Program-made: the position numbers and the translations under genes
Source of the DNA: Candidatus Latescibacterota bacterium
GTDB lineage: Bacteria; Latescibacterota; UBA2968; UBA8231
DNA length: 64,000 nucleotides
Reading direction: 5' to 3'
Assembly (NCBI GenBank): GCA_022827835.1
Contig: JAJEIO010000049.1
Span: 1-64,000 of the forward strand
In this document: positions 38,944 through 47,697 of the stretch, piece after piece
How positions within the stretch are numbered: position 1 is the first letter of the stretch
Layout of the letters: each line of letters starts with the position of its first letter
The notes under the pieces: model-generated
The model's input: only the letters and a program-made list of their open reading frames with translations
Told to the model about the DNA's origin: nothing
The model's database searches: none

Positions 38944-39228
38944 ATGATGACGCACAAAGAATTGATCGCAAAAATGCGGTCGCAGCCCGGATACAAAGAA
39001 AAGTATGATGAAGCAGCACCCGAATTTGAATTGCTGCGCAAGATGCTTGAAGCGCGAAAACGCGCTGGCCTGACTCAAGAGCAAGTAGCTGAGAAGATGG
39101 GCACGAAGGCGACGGCGATTACCCGCTTAGAGTCTGCCAACAGCGAGCACTCTCCCAAAGTTGAAACACTGCGAAGATACGCTGAGGCTGTAGGATGTCG
39201 GCTCAACATTGAGTTGATCCCTGATTGA
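38944..39228 (+). CDS. higA: HigA-like XRE antitoxin
   Basis: 94 residues (the second Met at 38947 is an alternative), with a strong AGGAGG at good distance. The HTH is 'RAGLTQEQVAEKMGTKATAI' with 'TRLESANSEHSPKVETLRRY', the usual C-terminal antitoxin domain. It should neutralise the HigB toxin and repress the 38517 promoter through the palindrome. A truncated copy of its middle (encoding 'LLRKMLEARKRAGLT') is found again at 39739-39800. Confidence 0.85.
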   Translation: MMTHKELIAKMRSQPGYKEKYDEAAPEFELLRKMLEARKRAGLTQEQVAEKMGTKATAITRLESANSEHSPKVETLRRYAEAVGCRLNIELIPD

Positions 39229-39255
39229 CCTGTCTGTCAAGACTACACCTATGCG

Positions 39256-39861
39256 GTGCGTGGTCGCCTTTTCGTACTGTCCGACGTGTTAGAAGGTCAC
39301 GGAGAGGTCGCTGCCATGACTGACAGCGATGGCAGAGAAAGTCTCGGCCCGCATTTGGAAGCACTCTTCCACGGCCGGGACGCTTCTCAGGGTTCGTTCT
39401 TCTCAATAGGTCTAAATAACGATTCAGATCAACTTAGAACAGAAACGGTCCCCCCAGAGAAAGGTTTTCTTTCTGGGTATCCTCCCCATTGTTTTGCGGC
39501 TCCAGTACGGATGCTCAAAATTGTCTTCCACGACGAAGAGAAGATATTCCCTTGGTTTTTCGCTCCCTACGCAATGAGTACTAAAATGGCCAAGAATCGC
39601 CGCGTATATCAATATGTGGATACTGCATGGATTATGGAACATGGCCTACCTACCGAAATAGCATGTCTGGCTATGGGACCGGAGCTGTTGTCCAACGATG
39701 AAATCGTAGCGTTTTGGGACGTTATCGCGTTGACTGACGAAGCATCTGAGTTTGATTTGCTGCGCAAGATGCTCGAAGCGCGAAAACGCGCTGGGCTGAC
39801 GCTTAATTCTGCGTTAGGCACATTGAAAGGAGAGTCAAGTGGACCAAAATCAGAGTACTAG
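39256..39861 (+). CDS. Hybrid open frame ending in a higA fragment
   Basis: 201 codons; a Met at codon 21 ('MTDSDGRESLGPHLEALFHG') is an alternative start. The first ~160 residues match nothing I recognise. Residues from about 162 ('EFDLLRKMLEARKRAGLT') copy the higA region, and then the frame enters the half attC at 39801. The product is probably a rearrangement artefact rather than a native protein, though its 5' part may derive from a real gene. Confidence 0.35.
   Translation: MRGRLFVLSDVLEGHGEVAAMTDSDGRESLGPHLEALFHGRDASQGSFFSIGLNNDSDQLRTETVPPEKGFLSGYPPHCFAAPVRMLKIVFHDEEKIFPWFFAPYAMSTKMAKNRRVYQYVDTAWIMEHGLPTEIACLAMGPELLSNDEIVAFWDVIALTDEASEFDLLRKMLEARKRAGLTLNSALGTLKGESSGPKSEY
39739..39800 (+). 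pseudogene. Truncated higA duplicate
   Basis: About 60 bases are nearly identical to higA at 39018-39079 and break off at CTGAC, exactly where the half attC begins. There is no start, HTH completion or stop of its own. Confidence 0.75.
39801..39819 (+). other. Half attC site (L'-R') upstream of the solitary cassette
   Basis: GCTTAATTCTGCGTTAGGC closely resembles the right half of classical attC sites (for example GGCTTAACTCAAGCGTTAG of aadA cassettes), with R' core GTTAGGC at 39813. The left half is replaced by the higA fragment. Confidence 0.6.
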
Positions 39862-40240
39862 ACCGTACAAAGTTACTACCGCAGTCAAACTCCTTTACAT
39901 CACACTTGGGATTGGAGTTTTAAGGAGCATTATGGAATCATCAACGCAGGCGGAAGTAGCGTCCCCAGCATTCGTGATGTTCATCGCGTTCTTTGTCCTC
40001 GTGATTATGTGGCTCTTCATATTCATGATCGGAAAAGGTCGCAATTGGGCACGTATCACTTTCTTGGTATTGTTCATCGTAGGCACACCCTTCTCCGTCC
40101 TGCCACTGATGCAGAGCCTAGGTGCAAATCCTATTTCGGGATTGCTTGGCATCGTACAAACAATCATACAGATAGTTGCTCTGGTCTTTCTCTTTCAAAA
40201 ACCATCTTCTGACTGGTTTAGGGAAATGAAAGCGAACTAA
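39839..40240 (+). CDS. Small four-helix membrane protein in a gene cassette
   Basis: 133 residues from a GTG, with AAAGGAG eight bases upstream and 25 bases inside the R' core, typical cassette spacing. Four hydrophobic helices can be seen ('AVKLLYITLGIGVL', 'FVMFIAFFVLVIMWLFIFMI', 'ITFLVLFIVGTPFSVLPLM', 'VQTIIQIVALVFLFQ'). No family recognised; small membrane proteins are common cassette cargo. The stop is 7 bases before the R'' half-site at 40247. Confidence 0.7.
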   Translation: MDQNQSTRPYKVTTAVKLLYITLGIGVLRSIMESSTQAEVASPAFVMFIAFFVLVIMWLFIFMIGKGRNWARITFLVLFIVGTPFSVLPLMQSLGANPISGLLGIVQTIIQIVALVFLFQKPSSDWFREMKAN

Positions 40241-40246
40241 TAACAT

Positions 40247-40266
40247 GCCTGACAAGGCGCTGCACT
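40247..40266 (+). other. Half attC site (R''-L'') downstream of the solitary cassette
   Basis: GCCTGACAAGGCGCTGCACT is one base from the common attC start GCCTAACAAGGCGCTGCA. It stops at the 3' end of the 40268 gene, so the right half is missing. Confidence 0.6.
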
Positions 40267-40267
40267 T

Positions 40268-41845
40268 TCAATGAGAAATAGCCAATTCGACGCCGGTCAG
40301 TATCACTTGCTCGCGGCGATCTCTTTGTCCCTCCACTAGTCGCACCACAACCTCGTTAGTCCCCTGCCGCAAAAAAGAACCATCCACTGCAAATTCCACG
40401 CTGACCCCTTCCATTTTTTGCTCGACCGGACGGGTTGGATAACTCGCCCAAAACAGCGGCGCTGCTTGCTGGCGCGACCAGCCATCGCCGGAGACTTGGG
40501 CTTGATCCCAAGGGAGGGCGTGACCGTTGAGTTCGACTTCAAGGCGATCCTCAGAGGGCAAGTGATCCAAACGCAAGGCCAAGCCGCCGGTGGCGTCGGC
40601 CACCTCATCGGCGACGCGGATGCGGAGCGTCGGCCCCAAGCCCGGGCTTTCAGCAGGCAAAGGCGCGGGAAGCGGCGTCGAGGGATGGGCCAAGCGGAAG
40701 GCAGCGCTGTGGCCTGCCGTGGGACTGAAGGACATGGTGCCGCTGATCTCGTAGCACTTGTCGAGTTTCTTCAGGGTGTCGAGGTCCGAGAATTCAGTGG
40801 CGGTTTGGCGGTTCCACTCTGGCGACATGGTGTAGAAGTTGTATAGGTAAATGCCGTCGGCCCCGTCGGTGAGCCAGCGCAGGGCCAAGGCGCGGAGGAA
40901 GCGCCGGTCGCTGTGGCGGGTAGCCTCGATGCAGCCATAGACGAGGCAGGGGGTAGAAACCGCCGTGCGGACGAATTCATCGACCGGCGTCTCAAACGAG
41001 ATAAAGCCGCCGCCAACGACGACGATATCGACGAGGCCGGTCTCGATCCACTCGTCAACGTCGAGGCCAATGCGCCGTGAGTCGGCCAAGGTCGGAGGGA
41101 CGCGGACGGCCAGTTGCAATGGTTTGCCCCGTTGGGCACTGACCTCGTCGAGCCGCGCCTTGATCTTTTGCACCAGATCGGTCATCAGGTAGCTGTTGGC
41201 CGTGGCTTCGGCCATGCGGAAGAAGGCCGAATGGCGCATGAAGTCCAGCTCGATGCCATCGACGTCAAAGCGCTCGAAGACCTCGCAGGCGATGCGCCGC
41301 ATGTGTTCGCGCACCTCGGCGTGGGCGTAGTCGAGGCCGGTGCGGATGCCCCACTCGACCGACTTTTCGGGGAATTCTTCGCCGGGGCGGCCAATGAGCA
41401 GGTGGGGTTGCTCGCGGCGGAAGCGACCGTAGCCGGGATGGGACGGGTCGATCACGTAGTGGCTGTTCATGCGCACGCGCGGGAAAAAGGGGATCTCCGA
41501 CTCCTGGCACAGTCGCGCAAGCGCGGTCAACGGTCCGCCGCACTCGGCGATCAGGTTCTGTAGATTGGCGGCGATCCGATCCTCGACGCCGGGCGTGGCC
41601 GAGTGGACGAAGGAAGGGGCTGTCGCGTCGAGGCTGCCGCGGTCGTCGCCGAATTTTTCGCCAACCTCCGTCTCGAACTGATAGACCTCGTGATCGCCCG
41701 TGCTCCACCAGAGCGCGCCGCCGGTGCCAGCATAGCCATCGACGATTTTCTCTTTGAGGTCGGCGACCGAGACGTGTTCCTCGGCCGTGAAAATCCAGCC
41801 GTCGTCGGTGAAGATGATGGGCGGTGCTTTGGACTTGGAGGCCAT
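40268..41845 (-). CDS. Glycosidase-like TIM-barrel protein with C-terminal beta domain
   Basis: 525 residues. The N-terminal ~380 residues look like a (beta/alpha)8 barrel, with 'FPRVRMNSHYVIDPSHPGYG', 'VDGIELDFMRHSAFF' (a candidate acidic catalytic Asp/Glu), 'LQLAVRVPPTLADS', 'GLVDIVVVGGGFIS' and 'GADGIYLYNFYTM'. The C-terminal 130 residues are beta-rich. Similar proteins in PhyH/sulfatase-rich bacteria are uncharacterised putative glycoside hydrolases. No signal peptide. It is the last gene of the cupin/Gfo run. Its 3' tail is duplicated at 38137. Confidence 0.55.
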   Translation of the reverse strand: MASKSKAPPIIFTDDGWIFTAEEHVSVADLKEKIVDGYAGTGGALWWSTGDHEVYQFETEVGEKFGDDRGSLDATAPSFVHSATPGVEDRIAANLQNLIAECGGPLTALARLCQESEIPFFPRVRMNSHYVIDPSHPGYGRFRREQPHLLIGRPGEEFPEKSVEWGIRTGLDYAHAEVREHMRRIACEVFERFDVDGIELDFMRHSAFFRMAEATANSYLMTDLVQKIKARLDEVSAQRGKPLQLAVRVPPTLADSRRIGLDVDEWIETGLVDIVVVGGGFISFETPVDEFVRTAVSTPCLVYGCIEATRHSDRRFLRALALRWLTDGADGIYLYNFYTMSPEWNRQTATEFSDLDTLKKLDKCYEISGTMSFSPTAGHSAAFRLAHPSTPLPAPLPAESPGLGPTLRIRVADEVADATGGLALRLDHLPSEDRLEVELNGHALPWDQAQVSGDGWSRQQAAPLFWASYPTRPVEQKMEGVSVEFAVDGSFLRQGTNEVVVRLVEGQRDRREQVILTGVELAISH

Positions 41846-41858
41846 GTTGCTTCCTTTG

Positions 41859-42932
41859 CTAGCGGTCTGTATAGGCTTTGATGATGTCGATGATCAGGGC
41901 GATGTCACAGCGGGCCTCTTCCAAGGGAGTACGCGGCTGCGCGCCCTCGGTGATGCAGGCGTGGAAGTGCTTTAGCTCGCGGACGAAAGGGCCTTCCCAC
42001 GCGATGGCCGGGCGGTGAGTGATCGCCTCGCCGGCTTCGTCAAGAGTCTGAATCTCCAAGGTGGAGAGGATCCCCCGCGAAAAGCCGGTCGGATAGGAGA
42101 GCAACACGCGGCGGTCGTCGCCGCAGACTTCGAGGGTTTCTTTGAAGTCGCGCACGGCCTTTAGTTCGACCCAAGTTGCCGCACAGCGCGCGCCGTTGGC
42201 ATAAGCGAGCATGGTGCTGACGCCCCAGCCGTTATACCAGATTTCAGTGCTGGCGACTCTTTCGGGTACGCCCATGATGGCGCGCAGGCCGTAGATGTCG
42301 TGGATCATGCTGCCGGCGAGATGGCCAAAGGCAGACTGCACGTCGGCGGGGACATCGCCGATGGCCTCGCGCACGGCCGCAGCGCGGGCCGCGCGCGTCT
42401 GCTCAACGGCATCAGCGGGTAGATCGTCGGTGCGGTGCAAGCGGAAGTGCGCTAGATGGTGCGAGTTGTTGGTGTGCAGGTGGTGGATCTGGACGAAGCG
42501 GATCGCGGCCATGTCAGCGGCAGCGTGGGCCGCGGCCTCAAAGGCCGGGTCGTACACTTTCATGTAACCAGCTAAGCCAACAGTGCCAGCCGCCTGCCGG
42601 GCGGCGATGATCCGGTCGGCCTCTTGCAGCGAGAAGCAGATCGGCTTTTCGATGAAGACGTGTTTGCCGGCTTCAAAGGCGGCGACGGCGATCTCGGTCT
42701 TGGGATCAGTGTGGCACAGGAGTACGGCGTCGAGATCGGCGGCAAGCAGCGCGCGCCAGTCGTCGGTGTGGTGCGGTACGTGAAATTCCTGTGCCACTGT
42801 CTGCGCCAAGCTCGGCGAGATGTCACAGACCATCTCGACGGAAAACAGGTCCTTGAGCGCAGAGAGGTTGGGCAGGTGCTGGACTTGGGTGATGGCACCG
42901 CAGCCGACGATTCCGATGGGGACAGGAGCCAT
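41859..42932 (-). CDS. Gfo/Idh/MocA family oxidoreductase
   Basis: 357 residues. 'IGIVGCGAITQVQHLPNL' is the nucleotide loop and 'GKHVFIEKPICFS' the EKP motif; 'GSMIHDIYGLRAIMG' supplies the family's HD-type catalytic region. Probably oxidises or reduces a sugar or polyol. One base separates it from the cupin gene and 13 bases from the glycosidase-like gene, so the three are one operon, likely for a carbohydrate pathway. Confidence 0.85.
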   Translation of the reverse strand: MAPVPIGIVGCGAITQVQHLPNLSALKDLFSVEMVCDISPSLAQTVAQEFHVPHHTDDWRALLAADLDAVLLCHTDPKTEIAVAAFEAGKHVFIEKPICFSLQEADRIIAARQAAGTVGLAGYMKVYDPAFEAAAHAAADMAAIRFVQIHHLHTNNSHHLAHFRLHRTDDLPADAVEQTRAARAAAVREAIGDVPADVQSAFGHLAGSMIHDIYGLRAIMGVPERVASTEIWYNGWGVSTMLAYANGARCAATWVELKAVRDFKETLEVCGDDRRVLLSYPTGFSRGILSTLEIQTLDEAGEAITHRPAIAWEGPFVRELKHFHACITEGAQPRTPLEEARCDIALIIDIIKAYTDR

Positions 42933-42933
42933 G

Positions 42934-43578
42934 TCAACCCACCTTCCCGGCGCGAGGCGTCAAGTCGTTCCAGAGATCGGCCATTGCGTAGGCCTGCTTT
43001 AAGCTCTGATACACGTCTTGCCACATGGCTTCGCGCAGCTCGGTGGCCTGTGCTTCGTCGCAGGCAGCGAGAGCCGCCTTGAGTTGGTCGCTCCGTTCTT
43101 TTTGAGCGGTCGCTTGATCGCTGGCAGCGCGAGCCAAGTCGTTAGCTGCGGCCGTGAATTTGTCGATGAGGTCATCGCTGGGCGTGTCGGTGTCCGTCTC
43201 CACGTCGTACGAGCTGGAGGGCTGGAAGCGGGTTGGGTGGCGGGTGCCGTCGGGGTCGCGGCCGGTGTGGGTCGGCTGGATGTGGGGCGTGACCGACAGG
43301 TACATGATCATTGGCTCGTCACCGATGGTCCGCACTTGATGGACCTCGTCGGCGAGGGCGACACAGAGCTGACCTGCGCACAACTCCTGTTCGCTGCCGG
43401 CGATGTGGAAGACGCAGCGGCCTTGCAGGATAAGGAAAATCTCGTGGCCGAGGTCGTGGCTGTGCAGACCGGCCACCTCGCCCGGCTGCATGCGCAGAAA
43501 GCGGGAGCGAATGTGCGGCGTGACGAGCAGGTTTTTGATGTGTTCCTCTTTGCGGAAGTCGAAAATTTCAAAGGCCAT
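42934..43578 (-). CDS. Cupin-domain protein with helical C-terminus
   Basis: 214 residues. The cupin metal motif is 'VAGLHSHDLGHEIFLILQG' (H-x-H ... E) with the second motif 'CVALADEVHQVRTIGDEP'. The C-terminal ~100 residues are Ala/Gln-rich helix, probably a coiled coil. It may bind a metal and a small ligand or regulate the adjacent oxidoreductase. Upstream is the SNF2 helicase gene, 115 bases away. Confidence 0.75.
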   Translation of the reverse strand: MAFEIFDFRKEEHIKNLLVTPHIRSRFLRMQPGEVAGLHSHDLGHEIFLILQGRCVFHIAGSEQELCAGQLCVALADEVHQVRTIGDEPMIMYLSVTPHIQPTHTGRDPDGTRHPTRFQPSSSYDVETDTDTPSDDLIDKFTAAANDLARAASDQATAQKERSDQLKAALAACDEAQATELREAMWQDVYQSLKQAYAMADLWNDLTPRAGKVG

Positions 43579-43693
43579 GAATAGGCTCCTTGCAGAAGTT
43601 GATGGGGATGGTAATCAATATATCCAAGTCTAGCGTCTCTACAACCGCCTGCGTCGAGCTACTCATCGGGTCTGAACAGTTCGTCCGAACTTG

Positions 43694-45448
43694 TCAAACT
43701 TCGACGAATCCCTCCGGCAACCCTTTTCCCTTAACCAACGCCTCTTTCAATGCCCGCGCATGTTGGCAAATTCCCCGATAGGAAAACCCCTTACAACTGC
43801 AACTTATGTCGTTCCCCTCTACCTCCAATTCGTAGAACGCCCCCGGCTTCGACGAACTGTCCACTCGGTACAGCGCTCGCTTTGGTCCTGCTAGCACCCG
43901 CGCCAACACGCGCACGGCCTCGGCCGACGGCAAGCGCGACTTGGCCTCCGACTCGACGGCAGGCTGCGCGGCGACAAAAGCTGCCCCGGCCTCGTGCAAC
44001 AATTCCGCCATTTGCTGCTCGTCCATTGCGCCAGTGGGCGGTGCGGGCAGCACCTCCATCACTCGCCGCAACTCGTCCATCACGTCGCGCTGGAAATGTT
44101 CGGGCAAGGCGCTGCCCTCGACGAGTTGGTCGATCAGCGTTGACTTGGTTTCGAGGACCGTCTTGACGAATTCGTCGATCGTGTTGCTGCCGACCATGTA
44201 GGTAACGTTAACGGCTTGCTGTTGCCCGATGCGGTAGGCCCGGTCTTCGGCCTGCCAGTGATTGACCGGCACCCAGTCGAGATCGTTGAAGACCACTTGC
44301 CGCGCCGCCGTGAGGTTGAGCCCGATGCCCCCGGCGGTAATCTGCGCGGCCAGCACCCGCACTGAATCGTCCTCCTGAAAGCGGTCGGCTAGTTGTTGCC
44401 GCTCACTCGCTGGCACCTCGCCGGTGATGGCTACGGCTTTTTGGCCGAAGTGCTTGCGGAGTGTGTTGACGGGTGCGAGAAAACACGAGAAGACTAGGAC
44501 CTTCTCACCCTGTTCCAATGCGTTCTCGACAAAGGGGATCGTGCTGCGGACCTTGGCGATGGCCAAGCGGTTGCGCGCGGTGGTTAGCTGGCCCATGATC
44601 CAGCCCTGACGCGAGCGGCGCTCGGCCTCGGTTTCGCCAGCGAGCTTGGCTTGGCCCCGGCGCGAGATGGTCTGCAACAGTTCCGTCACGGCCTCGCTCA
44701 TGTCGCGCGCCACTCGGCTGGCGACCTCCACGTCGAGCCAACTGCGGATCTTGGGCGGCAGGTCGAGCACCTCGGCCTTGGTGCGGCGCAGCATGATGCC
44801 GTGCAACTGCACAGTCAGCTCTTCGATATTGGAGGCCCCGTCGGCGACCCAGCCGTATTCGCCTTTGTACGCGTCGCAATAGCGCTTGGCAAACGAGACG
44901 AACGAACGCCCAAGCGCATGACGCGCCAACTGCAACAAAGGGAAGAGATCGCGCGGCCGGCTCGTCAACGGCGTGCCGGTCAAAAGATGCACCACCGCCT
45001 CGTCGCCAACGGCCTTGACCAAATCCAGCGACAGGCGGTGCCGCTGGCTGCGGTAGTTTTTGAGATAGTGGGCCTCGTCAAAGACTAGGCCACTCCAGGC
45101 GTGCTCCGCCAGCGGGTGTTTGGCGAGGATGTCGTAGTTGATGACGACCCAGCCGGTGTAGCCAGGTTCAGGCGCGGGTGCGGGGCCGACGATGGCGATT
45201 TCTGCCGTCGGCAACACCATCTCAATCTCGCGCGCCCAGTTCGTTTTGACCGCTGCCGGGCAGACGACCAGATACGGCCCCTCGGGTCGGGCTTGGCGCA
45301 TGGCCAGCACGGATTGCCGCGTCTTGCCCAGCCCCATGTCGTCGGCGAGGATCGCCCGCTGGCGACCCAACAAAAAGGCGATGCCCTCGACCTGATGGGC
45401 ATACAGTCCGGCCGCTAGGGCCTCGGCCTGTTGTTGTGCCGTGCTCAT
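43694..45448 (-). CDS. SNF2-family helicase with C-terminal SWIM zinc finger
   Basis: 584 residues. Helicase motif I is 'ILADDMGLGKT', II 'LVFDEAHYLKN' (D-E-A-H), III 'HLLTGTPLTSRP', V 'AQITAGGIGLNLTAA' and VI 'QAEDRAYRIGQQQ'. The last ~60 residues hold 'ISCSCKGFSYRGICQHARAL', a SWIM (C-x-C ... C-x-H) finger. It resembles SMARCAL1-like annealing helicases acting on DNA forks or repair intermediates. Its ATG overlaps the stop of the 23-codon frame at 45445 (ATGA). Confidence 0.9.
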   Translation of the reverse strand: MSTAQQQAEALAAGLYAHQVEGIAFLLGRQRAILADDMGLGKTRQSVLAMRQARPEGPYLVVCPAAVKTNWAREIEMVLPTAEIAIVGPAPAPEPGYTGWVVINYDILAKHPLAEHAWSGLVFDEAHYLKNYRSQRHRLSLDLVKAVGDEAVVHLLTGTPLTSRPRDLFPLLQLARHALGRSFVSFAKRYCDAYKGEYGWVADGASNIEELTVQLHGIMLRRTKAEVLDLPPKIRSWLDVEVASRVARDMSEAVTELLQTISRRGQAKLAGETEAERRSRQGWIMGQLTTARNRLAIAKVRSTIPFVENALEQGEKVLVFSCFLAPVNTLRKHFGQKAVAITGEVPASERQQLADRFQEDDSVRVLAAQITAGGIGLNLTAARQVVFNDLDWVPVNHWQAEDRAYRIGQQQAVNVTYMVGSNTIDEFVKTVLETKSTLIDQLVEGSALPEHFQRDVMDELRRVMEVLPAPPTGAMDEQQMAELLHEAGAAFVAAQPAVESEAKSRLPSAEAVRVLARVLAGPKRALYRVDSSSKPGAFYELEVEGNDISCSCKGFSYRGICQHARALKEALVKGKGLPEGFVEV

Positions 45449-45516
45449 AGATGCTCGGCAGTGTGGGCGGCGATGGTCGCTGCCATCTTCAGCCCCATGC
45501 CTCCTTCGGTGGCCAT
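45445..45516 (-). CDS. Short upstream peptide frame coupled to the helicase gene
   Basis: 23 codons (begins MATEGGMGLKMAATIA), with GAGGAG five bases before the ATG. The stop overlaps the helicase start by 4 bases, whereas the helicase start has no Shine-Dalgarno of its own beyond this frame. It could be a leader for translational coupling or the tail of a deleted gene. Confidence 0.45.
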   Translation of the reverse strand: MATEGGMGLKMAATIAAHTAEHL

Positions 45517-45737
45517 GGTTGCTCCTCGCGGCTTGGGTTGCTCGTAGGATTTAAGGCGCGGGGATGACCGGGGCAAGTCTTTGCCAGCTATCGCGTGAAA
45601 TACTGCTGTGAAACTATCGGCTTTGATAATGCCGTTGACGCCCTATAGTTTACAGCACGGAACGGCGGTCGCGTCTCGATTATGGGCCCGGCTGCGGAAA
45701 GACGTGTGCAACGAGCGAAATTCTGGCAAAGGCAAAT

Positions 45738-47666
45738 GTGACAGAAGCCCAACCACAGCGCGGCGTTTCCAAACGGGCGGTTTTTATCGGCCTGCTCTGC
45801 GCTACTGCGATCTCCTTTGGGGAATCCTATGGCACGCTGGTGGTGCGCGGTTCGGCTATGGCCGCCGATTATTCCACTGGTGCCGCCATCTTCCTGTTCT
45901 TTCTGCTCACTTTACTGCTCAATCCCCTTGCCCATCTGCTCACCGGTTCGCGGCTGCACAGCGGCGAGTTGGCGACCATTTACATAATGATGATCGTGGC
46001 TTCGGCGATTCCCTCTTGGGGTTTTGTTATGAACTTGATCCCGTTTTTAGGAGGGTTGTTTTACTTTGCCACGCCGGAGAACGACTGGGCCAATATCATC
46101 CACCCGCACATCAAACCTTGGCTCGTGTCCCAGGACCGCGCGGCGACTTGGAAACTCTTTGAGGGGGCGGCGCGCGGCGAGCCCGTGCCTTGGGGGCTGT
46201 GGGACAAGCCGTTGTTGGCTTGGGGTTTCTTCATACTCAGCGTTTATTTCGTCACACTCTGCATGCTGGTCATCCTGCGCAAGCAGTGGATGGAACACGA
46301 GCGCCTGCTCTTCCCGCTCTCGATCCTGCCGCTCGAATTGGCTCAAGGGGATCGGGGCCGTTTGCTGCCGTCGTTGCTGCGCAACTATCTGACTTGGGTC
46401 GGCTTTCTGATCCCGTTTCTCATCAATCTCGTCAATGGCCTGCACTCTTACTTCAACTACTTCCCCTTCATCCAGTTGAATACCCCGCTGCGCTTTCTGC
46501 GCGAATCCGTGCGTCTAAACCTTTACCCGCGCTTCGAGGTCATCGGACTTTCGTATCTGTTGAGCCTCGATGTCTCGTTCGGCGTGTGGTTCTTCGCCTT
46601 TCTCGCCTATGTCCACACGGGGGTCGAGCGTCTGTTCGGCTGGAGCATTGGCCCGTCGCAGCCCTACTCAATGCCCGCTTCGGCCAGCGTCGCCCATCTG
46701 GCGCAGGGCGCGATGTTCTTCTTGGTCTTTTCCATCCTGTGGGCTGCGCGCCAACATATCGGCGATGTGCTGCGCAAAGCCTTCAAGCGCGATCCAACGA
46801 TTGACGATAGCGGCGAGATGCTCTCGTACCGCACGGCCGTGCTAGGTTTTATCTTCGGGTCGATCTTCGCCGTGTGGTGGCTGGCGCAAACCGGCCTGCA
46901 GTTCGGCATTGCGCTTTTTTATTTTTTGCTCTGCTTGGCCACTTTTATCGGTTTGGCGCGCATTGTCTCCCAAGCCGGCCTCGCCTACGGGGTGTCGCCA
47001 GTGGCTCCGCCGGTATTTATGGTCACGGCGCTCGGGCCGACCGCGCTCGGAGCGAGCGGGCTGACGGCGCTCGGCATGAACTTCCCTTGGACAGCCGATT
47101 TGCGCACCTTCGTCATGGCCTCAGCGGCGACCGGCCTCAAGATTGCCGAGGTTATGCGTTTGGAGACCCGGCGGCTGTTTTGGGCGATCGCCGCGACCAT
47201 AGTGGTCACGCTGATTTCCGCGGTGTGGGCGGTTACCACGTTGGCGTATAAATACGGTGGCATCAATCTCGGGGGTTGGGGTTTTGGCGGCTTGACCCAA
47301 CTGACAGGTAACTGGATCGCGCACAATATCAACAACCCGCAGGAAATCTACGGCTGGCACCTCATCTACACCGGCATCGGCAGCGCTGTCATGGCCGTGC
47401 TGAGCTTTCTCAAGGCGCGTTTCGTCGGCTTCCCGATCCATCCCATCGGCCTAGTCCTCGGTCTGACCTACCCGATCAGCCAGATTTGGTTTTCGGTCTT
47501 TATCGCCTGGGCTTTCAAAGCGATCATTTTGAAATACGGCGGGGCCAAGGGCTATCGCCTGCTGCGCCCGCTCTTTCTCGGCATGGTGCTGGGGGCTTTC
47601 GGCTCGGCAGGCATGTGGCTAATCATCGACTATTTTGGCGGCATGTCGAACTGGTTTACCATGTAA
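45738..47666 (+). CDS. DUF6785/DUF6784-type multi-pass membrane protein
   Basis: 642 residues from a GTG. About 14 hydrophobic helices, beginning 'RAVFIGLLCATAISFGESYG' and including 'ELATIYIMMIVASAIPSWGF', 'GLARIVSQAGLAYGVSPVAP' and 'HPIGLVLGLTYPISQIWFSV'. This layout matches OPT-like transporters of the DUF6785/6784 families that are common beside PhyH and sulfatase genes in these lineages. Cargo unknown; oligopeptides or metal chelates are possible by analogy to OPT. Confidence 0.75.
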   Translation: MTEAQPQRGVSKRAVFIGLLCATAISFGESYGTLVVRGSAMAADYSTGAAIFLFFLLTLLLNPLAHLLTGSRLHSGELATIYIMMIVASAIPSWGFVMNLIPFLGGLFYFATPENDWANIIHPHIKPWLVSQDRAATWKLFEGAARGEPVPWGLWDKPLLAWGFFILSVYFVTLCMLVILRKQWMEHERLLFPLSILPLELAQGDRGRLLPSLLRNYLTWVGFLIPFLINLVNGLHSYFNYFPFIQLNTPLRFLRESVRLNLYPRFEVIGLSYLLSLDVSFGVWFFAFLAYVHTGVERLFGWSIGPSQPYSMPASASVAHLAQGAMFFLVFSILWAARQHIGDVLRKAFKRDPTIDDSGEMLSYRTAVLGFIFGSIFAVWWLAQTGLQFGIALFYFLLCLATFIGLARIVSQAGLAYGVSPVAPPVFMVTALGPTALGASGLTALGMNFPWTADLRTFVMASAATGLKIAEVMRLETRRLFWAIAATIVVTLISAVWAVTTLAYKYGGINLGGWGFGGLTQLTGNWIAHNINNPQEIYGWHLIYTGIGSAVMAVLSFLKARFVGFPIHPIGLVLGLTYPISQIWFSVFIAWAFKAIILKYGGAKGYRLLRPLFLGMVLGAFGSAGMWLIIDYFGGMSNWFTM

Positions 47667-47697
47667 ATTTGGGCGCGGCGATGTGGCCAGCCTGAAC

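Noticed and set aside
39286..39296. GTTAGAAG as a further cassette boundary before the hybrid frame
   Set aside because: It lies inside an open frame, lacks the attC L' sequence beside it, and GTTRRR strings of this length occur by chance.
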